Shown here one piece after another: positions 1 through 7,690 of a stretch of DNA of 10,134 nucleotides. The notes under the pieces are model-generated. The model had not been told where the DNA came from and did not search any database. It saw nothing but the letters and a program-made list of their open reading frames with translations. The DNA is taken from NCBI GenBank assembly GCA_031365375.1, contig JANLXZ010000002.1:1-10134 (forward strand), in the 5' to 3' direction. How positions within the stretch are numbered: position 1 is the stretch's first letter; every line of letters begins with the position of its first letter. This stretch comes from JAKFWF01 sp031365375. GTDB lineage: Bacteria > Pseudomonadota > Alphaproteobacteria > Rhizobiales > Hyphomicrobiaceae. Position numbers and translations under genes: made by a program.

Positions 1-1439
1 AAGTTGTGATGTGGGGACACAGCGGCTGGTCAGCCGGCTTCTGGAAGCACCCGCCCTTCCTGCCCTGGCTCACGCGCGCCTGGTTCTATTTGCTGCCGAT
101 GAATGCGTTCAGTCTAGCTTTGCTGACTGCTTTGAACGTGACCGTTTGTGCCTGGGCGGTATGGTCGATCGCTAGAATGACGCCCAATACCGCCGGCTTT
201 GCAGACCATAACGCAAACGAAAAAGCCGGACTGATTGCCATTGGCCTGCTCGTGGCCATACCGTTTGCCTCGGTAATGGCGGTCAAACTAAATCACAATA
301 CGATTTTGATTTCGCTATGGCCGCTGACGATCTGGGCTTTCTTACGGGCGCTCGACCGGCCAACCCTTTGGCGCGGAGCCTTGTTCGGCCTGCTTGCCGC
401 TGCGGCTGTGCTCGCCAAGTACTATTCCTTGCTTCTGCTGGCCGGGTGTATCGTCGCCTCGTTCGCGGTGCCGGTGCACGCATGGAGATTTTATCGCCAA
501 CCCGCACCTTATGCGGCAGTCGCCGCATTCATGCTGGCGATGACGCCTCACATATTTTGGATGCTGGAGCGTGCCTCGACACCGCTGGGCTACGCCTTCA
601 AAGCTGGCGCCTCGAACCCTGTGTCCGCGACCAGGGGCCCGGCGATGGCTCTTTCGTTTGCCGTACAGGCACCACTCCTCCTGCTGCCACTGGCGATTTT
701 GGCTTGGCTGGTGGCGAAGTCCGCTCCGGCTGCCGGCAATCGTGGATATTCGCGGCGGACGAGCCATCCGCACGAGAAAGCGCTGATTCTACTTGCCGTT
801 GTCCCTTACGTGCTGACCATTATTCTCGTCTTTGCTTTCCACTTGCGCGGTGCGGTTGCCTGGGCGATGCCGGTCTTCGTCTGTTTACCAGCGGTGATCG
901 CACCGCGCATCGGCAATGTTCGCGAATGGCTGTCGCAGCGCGCGCCCCGTTTGGCATTAATCTTGGTGATTGCCACGGTCATTGCCGGACAGATCGGCAC
1001 CCGGTTGGCCGTGACACGAGGCGCCGACGGTATCTCAGAACCGCGCCGCGAGATCGCCGCGGCCGCAACCAGCCTCTGGCATTCCACGCAGACCGGCCCA
1101 CTGCCGATCATCGCGGGTGATCAGCGACTGGCGTCCGCTGCCGTCATCTATTCGTCCGATCATCCGCAGGCATGGCCGAGCTTCAGTGCAAGTCAGGCGC
1201 CCTGGATCGATCCTGCGATCGCAGCTAAAGTGGGCTTCATCGGACTATGTCGCCTAGCCGATAGCCAATGCATTACGTTGGCAACTAATGCGGCTGGCGG
1301 CGGGGCTCTTCGATGCACGTTGAGGCGACGGGTTGAGCATCTGGGTGCGCACGGTCCGTGGTTTGAAGTGGTGCTTTTTCTCGTGCCACCAGTTGTGAGC
1401 ACTGCTGCGGCGACCTGCCCGACGACCGATCCGCTTTGA
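1..1439 (+). CDS. Glycosyltransferase family 39 (ArnT/PMT-like) membrane protein, 5' end cut off
   Basis: This is the C-terminal part of a polytopic inner-membrane glycosyltransferase. The frame is open to the left edge of the window, and the N-terminal periplasmic loop with the acidic DE motif expected in GT39 enzymes is missing, so the start lies outside. Counting from the GTG at position 6 as residue 1, GFWKHPP at 11-17 resembles the conserved YY/WxHPP segment of GT39 proteins. KLNHNT at 94-99 followed by a hydrophobic helix, LAKYYSLLLL near 137-146 and MTPHIFWML near 179-187 are also typical of the family. Many hydrophobic helices alternate with short basic loops up to about residue 340, and the last 130 residues are mostly soluble. 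The family transfers sugars from polyprenyl-phosphate donors to lipid A, proteins or other acceptors; the acceptor cannot be told here. Family assignment is from remembered motifs. Confidence 0.8.
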   Translation, partial: VVMWGHSGWSAGFWKHPPFLPWLTRAWFYLLPMNAFSLALLTALNVTVCAWAVWSIARMTPNTAGFADHNANEKAGLIAIGLLVAIPFASVMAVKLNHNTILISLWPLTIWAFLRALDRPTLWRGALFGLLAAAAVLAKYYSLLLLAGCIVASFAVPVHAWRFYRQPAPYAAVAAFMLAMTPHIFWMLERASTPLGYAFKAGASNPVSATRGPAMALSFAVQAPLLLLPLAILAWLVAKSAPAAGNRGYSRRTSHPHEKALILLAVVPYVLTIILVFAFHLRGAVAWAMPVFVCLPAVIAPRIGNVREWLSQRAPRLALILVIATVIAGQIGTRLAVTRGADGISEPRREIAAAATSLWHSTQTGPLPIIAGDQRLASAAVIYSSDHPQAWPSFSASQAPWIDPAIAAKVGFIGLCRLADSQCITLATNAAGGGALRCTLRRRVEHLGAHGPWFEVVLFLVPPVVSTAAATCPTTDPL

Positions 1440-1466
1440 AACAGCGGCTCAAAACGCTGCGTTTCA
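1437..1466 (+). terminator. Hairpin at the end of the glycosyltransferase gene, possible weak terminator
   Basis: TGAAACAGCG (1437-1446) pairs with CGCT plus GTTTCA (1455-1458 and 1461-1466), leaving a two-base GC bulge and an eight-base loop. The stem begins on the TGA stop codon. It is followed by CTACATTTGTGTTT rather than a clean T-run, so intrinsic termination is uncertain; a 3'-end stabilising hairpin is equally possible. Confidence 0.35.
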
Positions 1467-1556
1467 CTACATTTGTGTTTCGTCTACATGCTCGTTTCCG
1501 CCACAGTTGCATCTCAACTCTGGCTATGACAGTGACGAGTGGAATGTTTAAAGGCT

Positions 1557-1563
1557 AAGAGGG
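1557..1563 (+). promoter_or_regulatory. Ribosome binding site that decides the start of the small membrane protein
   Basis: AAGAGGG lies five bases before ATG 1569, and no comparable site precedes the upstream in-frame ATG at 1539. Confidence 0.6.
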
Positions 1564-1568
1564 TCGTC

Positions 1569-1787
1569 ATGATGAAGTGGGTCGTCATTTGGGGCACTAT
1601 TGCGATTGCCTCCGCGATCGCTGCTGGCGTTCTCGCCGGCATCAAACGCCGCGACCACTCGTTCTGGGCCGCTTGGTCTTTCTTGTTCCCGCCGATGCTC
1701 CTCCTACTTCTCGTCATGTCCAGGAACGAGGGCCCCAGAAAGCGTCGCCGCACCCTCGACGAAGAGGATGCGGCAACGGCCGATTAG
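1569..1787 (+). CDS. Small two-helix membrane protein, function unknown
   Basis: A 72-residue hypothetical protein. ATG 1569 was chosen over the earlier in-frame ATG at 1539 because AAGAGGG at 1557-1563 is a good Shine-Dalgarno sequence five bases upstream of it; the adjacent ATG at 1572 is also possible. Two hydrophobic stretches are visible, roughly residues 4-24 and 32-51, separated by a short basic turn (IKRRDH). The tail is highly charged: RKRRR, then an acidic DEED stretch. Topology by the positive-inside rule would put the loop and tail signals in conflict, so orientation is not assigned. The gene stands alone between the glycosyltransferase and the convergent ppdK gene. I do not recognise a family. 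The good ribosome site and clear hydrophobic pattern make it more likely real than not. Confidence 0.6.
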   Translation: MMKWVVIWGTIAIASAIAAGVLAGIKRRDHSFWAAWSFLFPPMLLLLLVMSRNEGPRKRRRTLDEEDAATAD

Positions 1788-1801
1788 ACCTAATCGAGCG
1801 C

Positions 1802-4522
1802 TTAGCCCTCCTTCATCGTCGCCTTGCCAGAGATCGCGGCTTGCGCGGCGGCCAACCGCGCGACGGGCACGCGAAACGGCGAGCACGAAACATAATCGAG
1901 CCCAACTTCGTGGCAGAAGGCGACGGAAGCTGGATCACCGCCGTGCTCACCGCAGATACCAAGCTTGATGTTTGGCCGAGCCTTTCGGCCACGCTCGCAG
2001 CCCATGCGAACGAGTTCACCAACACCGTCCACATCGATCGACACGAACGGGTCGATTTCGAACACGCCCGCACTCGAGTAATTACTCAGGATCGGCGCTG
2101 CATCGTCGCGCGACAGGCCAAGACAGGTTTGCGTCAAATCGTTGGTACCAAACGAGAAAAACTCGGCGCCATCCACACCTCCTGCGATTTCGTCCGCCTT
2201 GAGACAAGCGCGCGGTAATTCGATCATGGTGCCAATTTGATAGGTGAGCTTGGTGCCGGTCTCCGCCTCGACGGCTTTCGCTGCCGCCACGATCAAGTCA
2301 CGGATCATGTCGTATTCCTTGCGGTACGCGACCAGTGGCACCATCACCTCCGGTAGCACCGGCTTGCCAGTCTTTTTCTGCACCGTTGCTTGCGCCTCGA
2401 AGATCGCGCGCGCCTGCATCTCGGTTATCTCGGGATAGCGCACGCCCAGACGGCATCCACGGAAACCCAGCATCGGGTTGATCTCGTGCAGCTCGGCGAC
2501 GCGCTCTTGCACCCGCTTCACCGGCACGCCAAGTTCGTTTGCGACGGCTGCCGCCTCCGTTTCGCCGTGCGGCAGAAACTCGTGCAATGGCGGATCGAGG
2601 AGACGGATCGTCACCGGCAACCCGGCCATGATCTCGAACAGCTCCTCGAAGTCGCGGCGCTGCATCGGCAGGATTTTTGCCAGTGCCTTACGCCGGCCGG
2701 CCTCGTCGATCGACACGATCATCTCGCGCATGGCGAGAATGCGGTCCTCATCGAAGAACATGTGCTCGGTGCGGCAAAGCCCAATGCCCTCGGCTCCGAA
2801 TTCGCGCGCCTGGGCGGCGTCACGCGGCGTGTCCGCATTGGCGCGCACCTTCATCTTGCGGGCGGCGTCAGCCCACCCCATCAGCACGCCGAAATCGCCT
2901 GAGAGTTGCGGCCGTTGCATCTTGACGCGGCCTTTCAAGACTTGCCCCGTGCTGCCATCGATGGTGATCTGATCGCCGCGTTTGAAAACTTGTCCCATCA
3001 CCGTCATGGTCTGAGCCTTGAGGTCGATGCGAAGTGAACCGGCCCCTGACACGCAGGGGCGTCCCATGCCGCGAGCGACGACCGCGGCGTGGCTGGTCAT
3101 GCCGCCACGAGCAGTCAAAATTCCGGTCGCCGCATGCATGCCATGGATGTCTTCCGGACTGGTCTCGATCCGCACCAGGATCACATCCTTACCCTGACCT
3201 TTCAGCATTTCGGCATCGTCCGCATCGAACACGATCTCGCCCGATGCAGCACCTGGCGAGGCCGGCAATCCGGTCGCCACGACTTCTTTCTTGGCCGAAG
3301 GATCGATTGTCGGATGCAGCAATTGATCGAGCCCACCGGCATCGATCCGCATCACTGCTTCGTCGCGCGTGAGAACGCCCTCGTTCGCCAGTTCGACCGC
3401 GATCTTCAGGGCGGCCGCTGTCGTGCGTTTTCCAGACCGCGTCTGCAACATCCAAAGCTTGCCGTTCTGAATGGTAAACTCGATATCCTGCATGTCGCGA
3501 TAGCGGCCCTCGAGCTTCGCGAACACGTCGATGAGCTCTTTGTAAGTTTCGGGCATCAGCGCTTCGAGCGACGGGCTCTTGTCGCCAGCTTCCTTTCGTG
3601 AGACTTCGGTCAGGCTTTGCGGCGTACGAATGCCAGCAACGACATCTTCGCCCTGCGCGTTGACCAGAAATTCGCCGTACAGAGCCTTTTCGCCAGTCGA
3701 GGGGTTGCGCGTGAAGGCAACGCCGGTTGCCGACGTGTCACCCATGTTGCCAAACACCATAGCCTGCACGTTGACAGCTGTGCCCCAACTATCGGGAATA
3801 TTGTGCAGCCGCCGATAGGTGTTGGCGCGGGCGTTCTTCCACGAGCCGAACACGGCTGAAATGGCCCCCCACAACTGTTCCGATGTCGACTGCGGAAACG
3901 GTTTTCCGGTTTCCCGCAATACTGCTGCTTTGTACTCGCCGATCACTTCCAGCCAGTCGCTCGCACTGAGTTCGGTATCGCCCGATTTGCCCCTGAGGCT
4001 TTTATGATTGTCCAGGATTTCGTCGAACATCCCGTGATCGACCTCGAGCACGACATCCGCATACATTTGGATGAAGCGACGATAGCTGTCATAGGCAAAC
4101 CGCTCGTTTTTGGATCGAACGGCCAAACCCTTCACGGTATCGTCATTGAGGCCGAGATTGAGGATCGTGTCCATCATGCCCGGCATCGATGCGCGGGCGC
4201 CCGAACGAACTGACACTAGCAGCGGATTGTCGGCATCGCCGAACTTGGCGCCAACGGCGTGTCCGACATGGTCGATCGCGGAGCGAACCTGCGCTTCCAA
4301 ACCGGCCGGCCACTGGCGATCATTCGCGTAGTATGCCGTGCATACCTCGGTCGTGATGGTGAAGCCTGGGGGTACGGGCAGTCCTAAACTCGCCATTTCA
4401 GCAAGATTGGCGCCCTTGCCGCCGAGCAGATCCTTCATCGCCGCGCCGCCGTCGCTGCGTCCCGCCCCAAATAAATAGACCCACTTGGATGCTGGGCTCG
4501 AAACGGCAAAACTCTGGGCCAT
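1802..4522 (-). CDS. ppdK: Pyruvate, phosphate dikinase
   Basis: Pyruvate phosphate dikinase interconverts pyruvate + ATP + Pi and phosphoenolpyruvate + AMP + PPi in the cytoplasm, usually serving gluconeogenesis or PPi-dependent glycolysis. The 906-residue length fits the family (about 870-910). Domains in order: N-terminal ATP-grasp nucleotide domain (GGKGANLAEM near 34-43, SVRSGARASMPGMMDT near 104-119), then the central phosphohistidine domain with GGMTSHAAVVARG containing catalytic His478. The C-terminal PEP/pyruvate barrel carries GLCRTEHMFF near 581-590, FGTNDLTQ near 791-798 and CGEHGGDP with the catalytic Cys857. All key residues are present. ATG 4522 is preferred over ATG 4531 because GGGAG sits nine bases before the former and directly against the latter. 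The gene is convergent with the small membrane protein gene (14 bases apart) and divergent from the dipeptidase gene. The leader contains a nested inverted repeat that may be regulatory. Confidence 0.97.
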   Translation of the reverse strand: MAQSFAVSSPASKWVYLFGAGRSDGGAAMKDLLGGKGANLAEMASLGLPVPPGFTITTEVCTAYYANDRQWPAGLEAQVRSAIDHVGHAVGAKFGDADNPLLVSVRSGARASMPGMMDTILNLGLNDDTVKGLAVRSKNERFAYDSYRRFIQMYADVVLEVDHGMFDEILDNHKSLRGKSGDTELSASDWLEVIGEYKAAVLRETGKPFPQSTSEQLWGAISAVFGSWKNARANTYRRLHNIPDSWGTAVNVQAMVFGNMGDTSATGVAFTRNPSTGEKALYGEFLVNAQGEDVVAGIRTPQSLTEVSRKEAGDKSPSLEALMPETYKELIDVFAKLEGRYRDMQDIEFTIQNGKLWMLQTRSGKRTTAAALKIAVELANEGVLTRDEAVMRIDAGGLDQLLHPTIDPSAKKEVVATGLPASPGAASGEIVFDADDAEMLKGQGKDVILVRIETSPEDIHGMHAATGILTARGGMTSHAAVVARGMGRPCVSGAGSLRIDLKAQTMTVMGQVFKRGDQITIDGSTGQVLKGRVKMQRPQLSGDFGVLMGWADAARKMKVRANADTPRDAAQAREFGAEGIGLCRTEHMFFDEDRILAMREMIVSIDEAGRRKALAKILPMQRRDFEELFEIMAGLPVTIRLLDPPLHEFLPHGETEAAAVANELGVPVKRVQERVAELHEINPMLGFRGCRLGVRYPEITEMQARAIFEAQATVQKKTGKPVLPEVMVPLVAYRKEYDMIRDLIVAAAKAVEAETGTKLTYQIGTMIELPRACLKADEIAGGVDGAEFFSFGTNDLTQTCLGLSRDDAAPILSNYSSAGVFEIDPFVSIDVDGVGELVRMGCERGRKARPNIKLGICGEHGGDPASVAFCHEVGLDYVSCSPFRVPVARLAAAQAAISGKATMKEG

Positions 4523-4531
4523 GAGTTGCAT

Positions 4532-4536
4532 CTCCC
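4532..4536 (-). promoter_or_regulatory. Ribosome binding site deciding the ppdK start
   Basis: On the minus strand, AAAAAAGGGAG precedes ATGCAACTCATG. The GGGAG is nine bases from the second ATG (4522), a normal spacing, and touches the first ATG (4531), which argues for the second. Confidence 0.6.
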
Positions 4537-4552
4537 TTTTTTGGAAATCGGA

Positions 4553-4608
4553 TGGCGTTTGATTTCTTGAGCGTCAATACGCTCCCGGCGATAGAGTCGC
4601 AAACGCCA
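4553..4608 (-). promoter_or_regulatory. Nested inverted repeats in the ppdK upstream region
   Basis: A perfect nine-base inverted repeat, TGGCGTTTG (4553-4561) and CAAACGCCA (4600-4608), encloses a second perfect six-base hairpin, GAGCGT (4569-4574) and ACGCTC (4579-4584) with loop CAAT. As RNA in the ppdK direction this would fold into an outer stem with a small hairpin inside, ending about 16 bases before the Shine-Dalgarno sequence. It could be a structured 5' leader or part of a regulator binding site. No known riboswitch class was recognised. It also lies upstream of the promoter candidate of the divergent gene, so it is relevant to that gene only as DNA. Confidence 0.4.
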
Positions 4609-4646
4609 ACATGTGCGAAGCGTTGCATGCTCCCTTGCCATTTGCT

Positions 4647-4675
4647 TTGACAGGGCCAAGCGACCCTTCCACACT
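4647..4675 (+). promoter_or_regulatory. Promoter candidate for the M20 dipeptidase gene
   Basis: TTGACA (4647-4652), a perfect -35 box, is followed after 17 bases by CACACT (4670-4675), a poor -10 with three matches to TATAAT. The transcript would start near 4682, about 30 bases before ATG 4712. The weak -10 keeps confidence modest. Confidence 0.4.
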
Positions 4676-4711
4676 TTTCACGAACACAACACTTTAACGA
4701 GAGTTGCCCCG

Positions 4712-6112
4712 ATGTCCGATCACTTGCCCGCAGTTCTAAAATCCCTTCAGGCCAACGAGGAAGCGGCGCTCGGCCGCTTGTTCGAGTTGCTGCGCATCGA
4801 CAGCATCTCGACCGATCCGGCGTTCAAAGATCGATGCAAGGTCGCCGCGGATTGGTGCGCGAGCCAGTTGAACGAGATCGGCATCGCGGCGACGGTGCGC
4901 CCGACGACTGGGCACCCGATGGTCGTCGGTCACAGTCATCAGACGGTGCCGAAAGGCATGCCTCACGTACTGTTTTACGGCCATTACGACGTTCAGCCCG
5001 TGGATCCGCTCCAACTTTGGACATCGCCGCCATTCGAGCCGCGCATCGCCACTGAGAAAGGCAATGGCAAAGTCATCATCGCGCGGGGTGCGGAAGACAA
5101 CAAAGGCCAGTTGATGACCTTCTTCGAGGCGGCGCGCGCCTGGAAGTTAGTGGCCGGTGAGCTGCCGATCGCGGTCACGGTTCTGCTCGAAGGCGAAGAA
5201 GAGTGTGGCTCGCCGAGCTTGCCGGGGTTTCTCAAGACTTCTGGAAAGGAGCTGATGTGTGACTTTGCCCTCGTCTGCGATACCGGCCAATGGGACAAGG
5301 ATACGCCAGCGATTTCAACGCAGCTGCGCGGGCTCGCTTCAACCGAGGTCATCATCCGCGGACCATCACGCGATTTGCATTCGGGTCTCTACGGCGGCCC
5401 TGCGATCAATCCGATCCGAGTGCTCAATCGCATCTTGGGAGAAATGCACGACGACAAAGGCCGTGTACGCATCGCAGGATTTTACGACGGCGTGAAACCA
5501 CCGTCGAAAGCGTTTCGCACCCAGTGGGCAAAACTCGCCGACGAGCGAAAAGACTTCCTCAAGACCGTCGGGCTTTCGGTGCCAGCAGGCGAACAAGGCT
5601 TCAACATCATCGAACAGATGTGGGCTCGTCCAACAGCCGAAGTGAACGGCATCACCGGCGGCTATCAAGGTGCAGGCGCCAAAACCGTGATCCCCGCCCA
5701 CGCGTCTGCAAAACTCACGTTCCGTCTCGTTGCTGGCCAGGATCCGGCCAAGATCATCAAAGCCTTCCAAGCTTTCGTGAACGAACGCCTGCCCGCCGAC
5801 TGCACGGCCGAGTTCATCGGCGTTCACGGGTCGCCAGCCGTCGCCTTCGACACGAGCGCTCCCTACATCGGCGCCGCTGCTGCAGCTCTCGAGGAGGAAT
5901 GGAAACGGCCCGCCGTCATGATGGGTATGGGCGGCTCGATCCCGATCGTGCAGTCATTCAAGGACAAGCTCGGCATGGACAGTCTGCTGGTCGGGTTCGG
6001 CCTCGACGACGATCGCATCCACTCACCGAACGAAAAATACAACCTGTCGAGTTTCAAAAAAGGTGCGCGTAGCTGGGCGCGCATCATAGATCGGCTTGCC
6101 AAGACCGGTTGA
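4712..6112 (+). CDS. M20-family metallopeptidase (dipeptidase, ArgE/DapE/carnosinase-like)
   Basis: A 466-residue cytoplasmic zinc dipeptidase-type protein of the M20 family. The co-catalytic metal site is complete: GHYDVQP with His91 and Asp93, ARGAEDNKGQ with bridging Asp129, LEGEEECGS with general base Glu163 and metal ligand Glu164, CDTG with Asp190, and IHSPNE with His437. DLHSGLYGG (His223) lies in the lid/dimerisation domain and marks the longer carnosinase/dipeptidase branch of M20. The exact substrate cannot be read from sequence; short peptides are the usual substrates of this branch. The frame is open upstream to a GTG at 4613, but ATG 4712 is preferred: the protein aligns to the family from here and the upstream extension overlaps the promoter candidate. 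A GAGAG lies about ten bases upstream. The T2 ribonuclease gene follows after 55 bases on the same strand, with no terminator seen between them. Confidence 0.93.
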   Translation: MSDHLPAVLKSLQANEEAALGRLFELLRIDSISTDPAFKDRCKVAADWCASQLNEIGIAATVRPTTGHPMVVGHSHQTVPKGMPHVLFYGHYDVQPVDPLQLWTSPPFEPRIATEKGNGKVIIARGAEDNKGQLMTFFEAARAWKLVAGELPIAVTVLLEGEEECGSPSLPGFLKTSGKELMCDFALVCDTGQWDKDTPAISTQLRGLASTEVIIRGPSRDLHSGLYGGPAINPIRVLNRILGEMHDDKGRVRIAGFYDGVKPPSKAFRTQWAKLADERKDFLKTVGLSVPAGEQGFNIIEQMWARPTAEVNGITGGYQGAGAKTVIPAHASAKLTFRLVAGQDPAKIIKAFQAFVNERLPADCTAEFIGVHGSPAVAFDTSAPYIGAAAAALEEEWKRPAVMMGMGGSIPIVQSFKDKLGMDSLLVGFGLDDDRIHSPNEKYNLSSFKKGARSWARIIDRLAKTG

Positions 6113-6167
6113 TCGCCATAATTGCGGTGTAGTCGAACTAGTCACTTCCCTCCTCCACAGGTTATAA

Positions 6168-6923
6168 ATGAAACGCCTCATGTTTCCGCATTTCGCTTCG
6201 AAGAGCCGATTGGCGATCATCATAGCAGCAGTCGCGGCGTTGTTCTCCGGCATTGCTGCCGAAGCTCAGCGTGCGCCATGGGGCGGCGCAGGACAAGGTG
6301 GCCGCCAACAGCAGAGCTACGAAGCGGGTAAATTCGATTACTACGTCATGTCACTCTCCTGGAGCCCGAGTTTCTGCGCCGGCGCCCGGTCCGGTGGCCT
6401 CGACGATCAACAGTGCGCGCCGCGCAACGGCAAGCGCTTCTCGTTCGTCCTGCATGGCCTGTGGCCGCAATTCGAAAAGGGCTGGCCGCAGGATTGCCGT
6501 TCGGCAGCAGGCGATCGCGTGCCGCGTCCGGTCGCCAATCGGATGCTCGACATCATGCCGAGCGACAAACTCGTATTCCACGAATGGCGCAAGCACGGCA
6601 CCTGTTCCGGCCTCAGCATCGACGGCTATTTCAACCTCGCGCGTTCCATGCATGACAAGGTGAAAATACCTGAACGTTATCAGCAGGTGAACGATCCGCG
6701 GCTCACGCTTTCGCCCGACGAGGTCGTCAACGACTTCATCGCCGCCAATCCCGGCCTCAGCCGCACGATGATCACCGTGAAATGCGGCGGACCTGGCAAT
6801 CGCATGGAAGAGGTACGCGTCTGTTTCGATAAAGACGGCAAGTATCGCGCATGCGGGCGCAACGAGGATCAACGCAAGGCATGTTCCGCTCCGAAAATGT
6901 ATATTCCACCGGTACGTGGATAA
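6168..6923 (+). CDS. Secreted ribonuclease T2 family protein
   Basis: A 251-residue endoribonuclease of the RNase T2/Rh family, which cleaves single-stranded RNA through a 2',3'-cyclic phosphate. Both signature segments are present: CAS1 as FVLHGLWPQ (His96) and CAS2 as HEWRKHGTCS (Glu139 and His143), giving the complete catalytic His-Glu-His set. The N-terminus is a typical Sec signal peptide: basic start, hydrophobic core near residues 15-29, and a likely cleavage after AEA at 33, so the mature enzyme is periplasmic or secreted. Several cysteines (70, 83, 110, 146 and more near the C-terminus) could form the disulfides usual in this family. A Gln/Gly-rich linker follows the signal peptide. 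AGGT about eight bases upstream of ATG 6168 may be the ribosome site. It may be co-transcribed with the dipeptidase gene, and an intrinsic terminator follows directly. A role in RNA scavenging is a family-based inference. Confidence 0.93.
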   Translation: MKRLMFPHFASKSRLAIIIAAVAALFSGIAAEAQRAPWGGAGQGGRQQQSYEAGKFDYYVMSLSWSPSFCAGARSGGLDDQQCAPRNGKRFSFVLHGLWPQFEKGWPQDCRSAAGDRVPRPVANRMLDIMPSDKLVFHEWRKHGTCSGLSIDGYFNLARSMHDKVKIPERYQQVNDPRLTLSPDEVVNDFIAANPGLSRTMITVKCGGPGNRMEEVRVCFDKDGKYRACGRNEDQRKACSAPKMYIPPVRG

Positions 6924-6929
6924 ATCTGC

Positions 6930-6964
6930 GGCCGTGATGCAATCGTCACATTGCGGCCTTTTTT
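6930..6964 (+). terminator. Intrinsic terminator after the T2 ribonuclease gene
   Basis: GGCC (6930-6933) and GCAAT (6939-6943) pair with ATTGC (6950-6954) and GGCC (6955-6958); GTGAT forms a bulge and CGTCAC the loop. Six T follow at 6959-6964. The hairpin starts seven bases after the stop codon. Confidence 0.75.
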
Positions 6965-7064
6965 GTGGATAGCTCGGCTGTTGAACGGCTGTCACCTTTT
7001 CGATCGTTGATCAATCGTAGCAGATCGGTCCAGGCTTCATTCGTGCGCGTAGCGATTCGGCTCC

Positions 7065-7640
7065 ATGCCGAACACAGCGGCGATGATGCAACGAGTTCTG
7101 ACGGAACCGCAGTGGGATGAACGAGAGTGGGCGCAAGCGCGTTCGCGCTTGACCGCGCAATCCGGCGATGCCGCAGCGTCAGAACCGCCTATCGCCAAGG
7201 CCGGAAAAGTAAAGCGCGGCGCCCGATCAGCTATCGGCTACGGACTGCTCGGGTTCGTACTCGGTGCCGTGTTTTGGCATTTCGTCGGTTTTTGGGATTT
7301 CGTCGGTCAGTTGATGTTCAAGGGCGGCGCTGCCGGCACCGAAATTGTCCAAGGTCCGCCGCCGATCAAACTCAGAGAACGCGTGTCCGGCGTTTCTGCC
7401 ATCGCGATCGTCGCGAGCACTGAAGCCTGCACAATGCTGCGGCTCGACAGGGGCACGGGTGAGACAGCAGCGGTGCCATGCGCAGGTGATCCATTGCCGC
7501 TACGGGGGATCAAACCGGCACGACGCGAGGATCTTCGTGTAACAGCGTCGCAGCGCATGATCGAGACGACTGCACGCGGTTGGGGTGCGGTCAAAATTGA
7601 ACCGCCAGGTACCCAAATCAATCAAGCAAGCGCTGATTAG
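7065..7640 (+). CDS. Single-span membrane protein of unknown function
   Basis: A 191-residue protein that I do not recognise. Residues 1-55 are hydrophilic (WDEREWAQARSRL near 17-29) and end in the basic KVKRGAR. One hydrophobic aromatic-rich span lies near 57-80 (GYGLLGFVLGAVFWHFVGFW), and about 105 residues follow. The basic residues before the span suggest N-inside, with a C-terminal domain in the periplasm; its two cysteines, 122 and 139, could then form a disulfide. An in-frame TAG at 7050 limits upstream extension. ATG 7065 has no clear Shine-Dalgarno sequence, and the ATG pair at 7083/7086 is an alternative. It lies between the RNase terminator and the argC promoter, so it is probably transcribed alone. 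The coding-like composition and length argue for a real gene. Confidence 0.65.
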   Translation: MPNTAAMMQRVLTEPQWDEREWAQARSRLTAQSGDAAASEPPIAKAGKVKRGARSAIGYGLLGFVLGAVFWHFVGFWDFVGQLMFKGGAAGTEIVQGPPPIKLRERVSGVSAIAIVASTEACTMLRLDRGTGETAAVPCAGDPLPLRGIKPARREDLRVTASQRMIETTARGWGAVKIEPPGTQINQASAD

Positions 7641-7655
7641 AACGGCGCCCGATCG

Positions 7656-7684
7656 TTGACAAGTTAGAGCGCCATCGGCATATA
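7656..7684 (+). promoter_or_regulatory. Promoter of the argC leader
   Basis: TTGACA (7656-7661) is followed after 17 bases by CATATA (7679-7684), running into TATAAC (7681-7686). This resembles the housekeeping promoter known from Sinorhizobium (CTTGAC-N17-CTATAT). The expected start of transcription is about 7690-7692, at or beside the ATG of the leader ORF at 7691. Confidence 0.7.
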
Positions 7685-7690
7685 ACGCTT

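Noticed and set aside
317..1120. A 267-codon open frame on the plus strand inside the glycosyltransferase gene, and minus-strand frames of 143 and 101 codons there
   Set aside because: They are Arg-, Ala- and Pro-rich out-of-frame shadows of a GC-rich gene. The GT39 frame carries the recognisable motifs and hydrophobic pattern.
1781..1796. Inverted repeat CGATTA-GACC-TAATCG between the convergent small gene and ppdK as a bidirectional terminator
   Set aside because: Only six base pairs, half of them AT-rich, with no T-run on either strand, and it overlaps the stop codon of the small gene.
2390..2972. Plus-strand open frames of 164-170 codons antisense to ppdK (also 3089-3601)
   Set aside because: The opposite strand encodes a full-length, motif-complete PPDK. 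The antisense frames have no ribosome sites and no recognisable domains.
4613..4711. N-terminal extension of the M20 dipeptidase from the GTG at 4613
   Set aside because: The extra 33 residues do not resemble the family N-terminus and overlap the TTGACA promoter candidate. ATG 4712 fits the family start.
6351..6995. A 214-codon minus-strand frame over the T2 ribonuclease gene and its terminator
   Set aside because: It is antisense to a clear RNase T2 with both catalytic signatures, and spans the terminator; no support as a gene.
7003..7025. The palindrome TTGATCAA with flanking CGATCG-like sequence upstream of the 7065 gene as an operator
   Set aside because: The symmetry does not extend beyond eight bases and no promoter boxes are placed around it.
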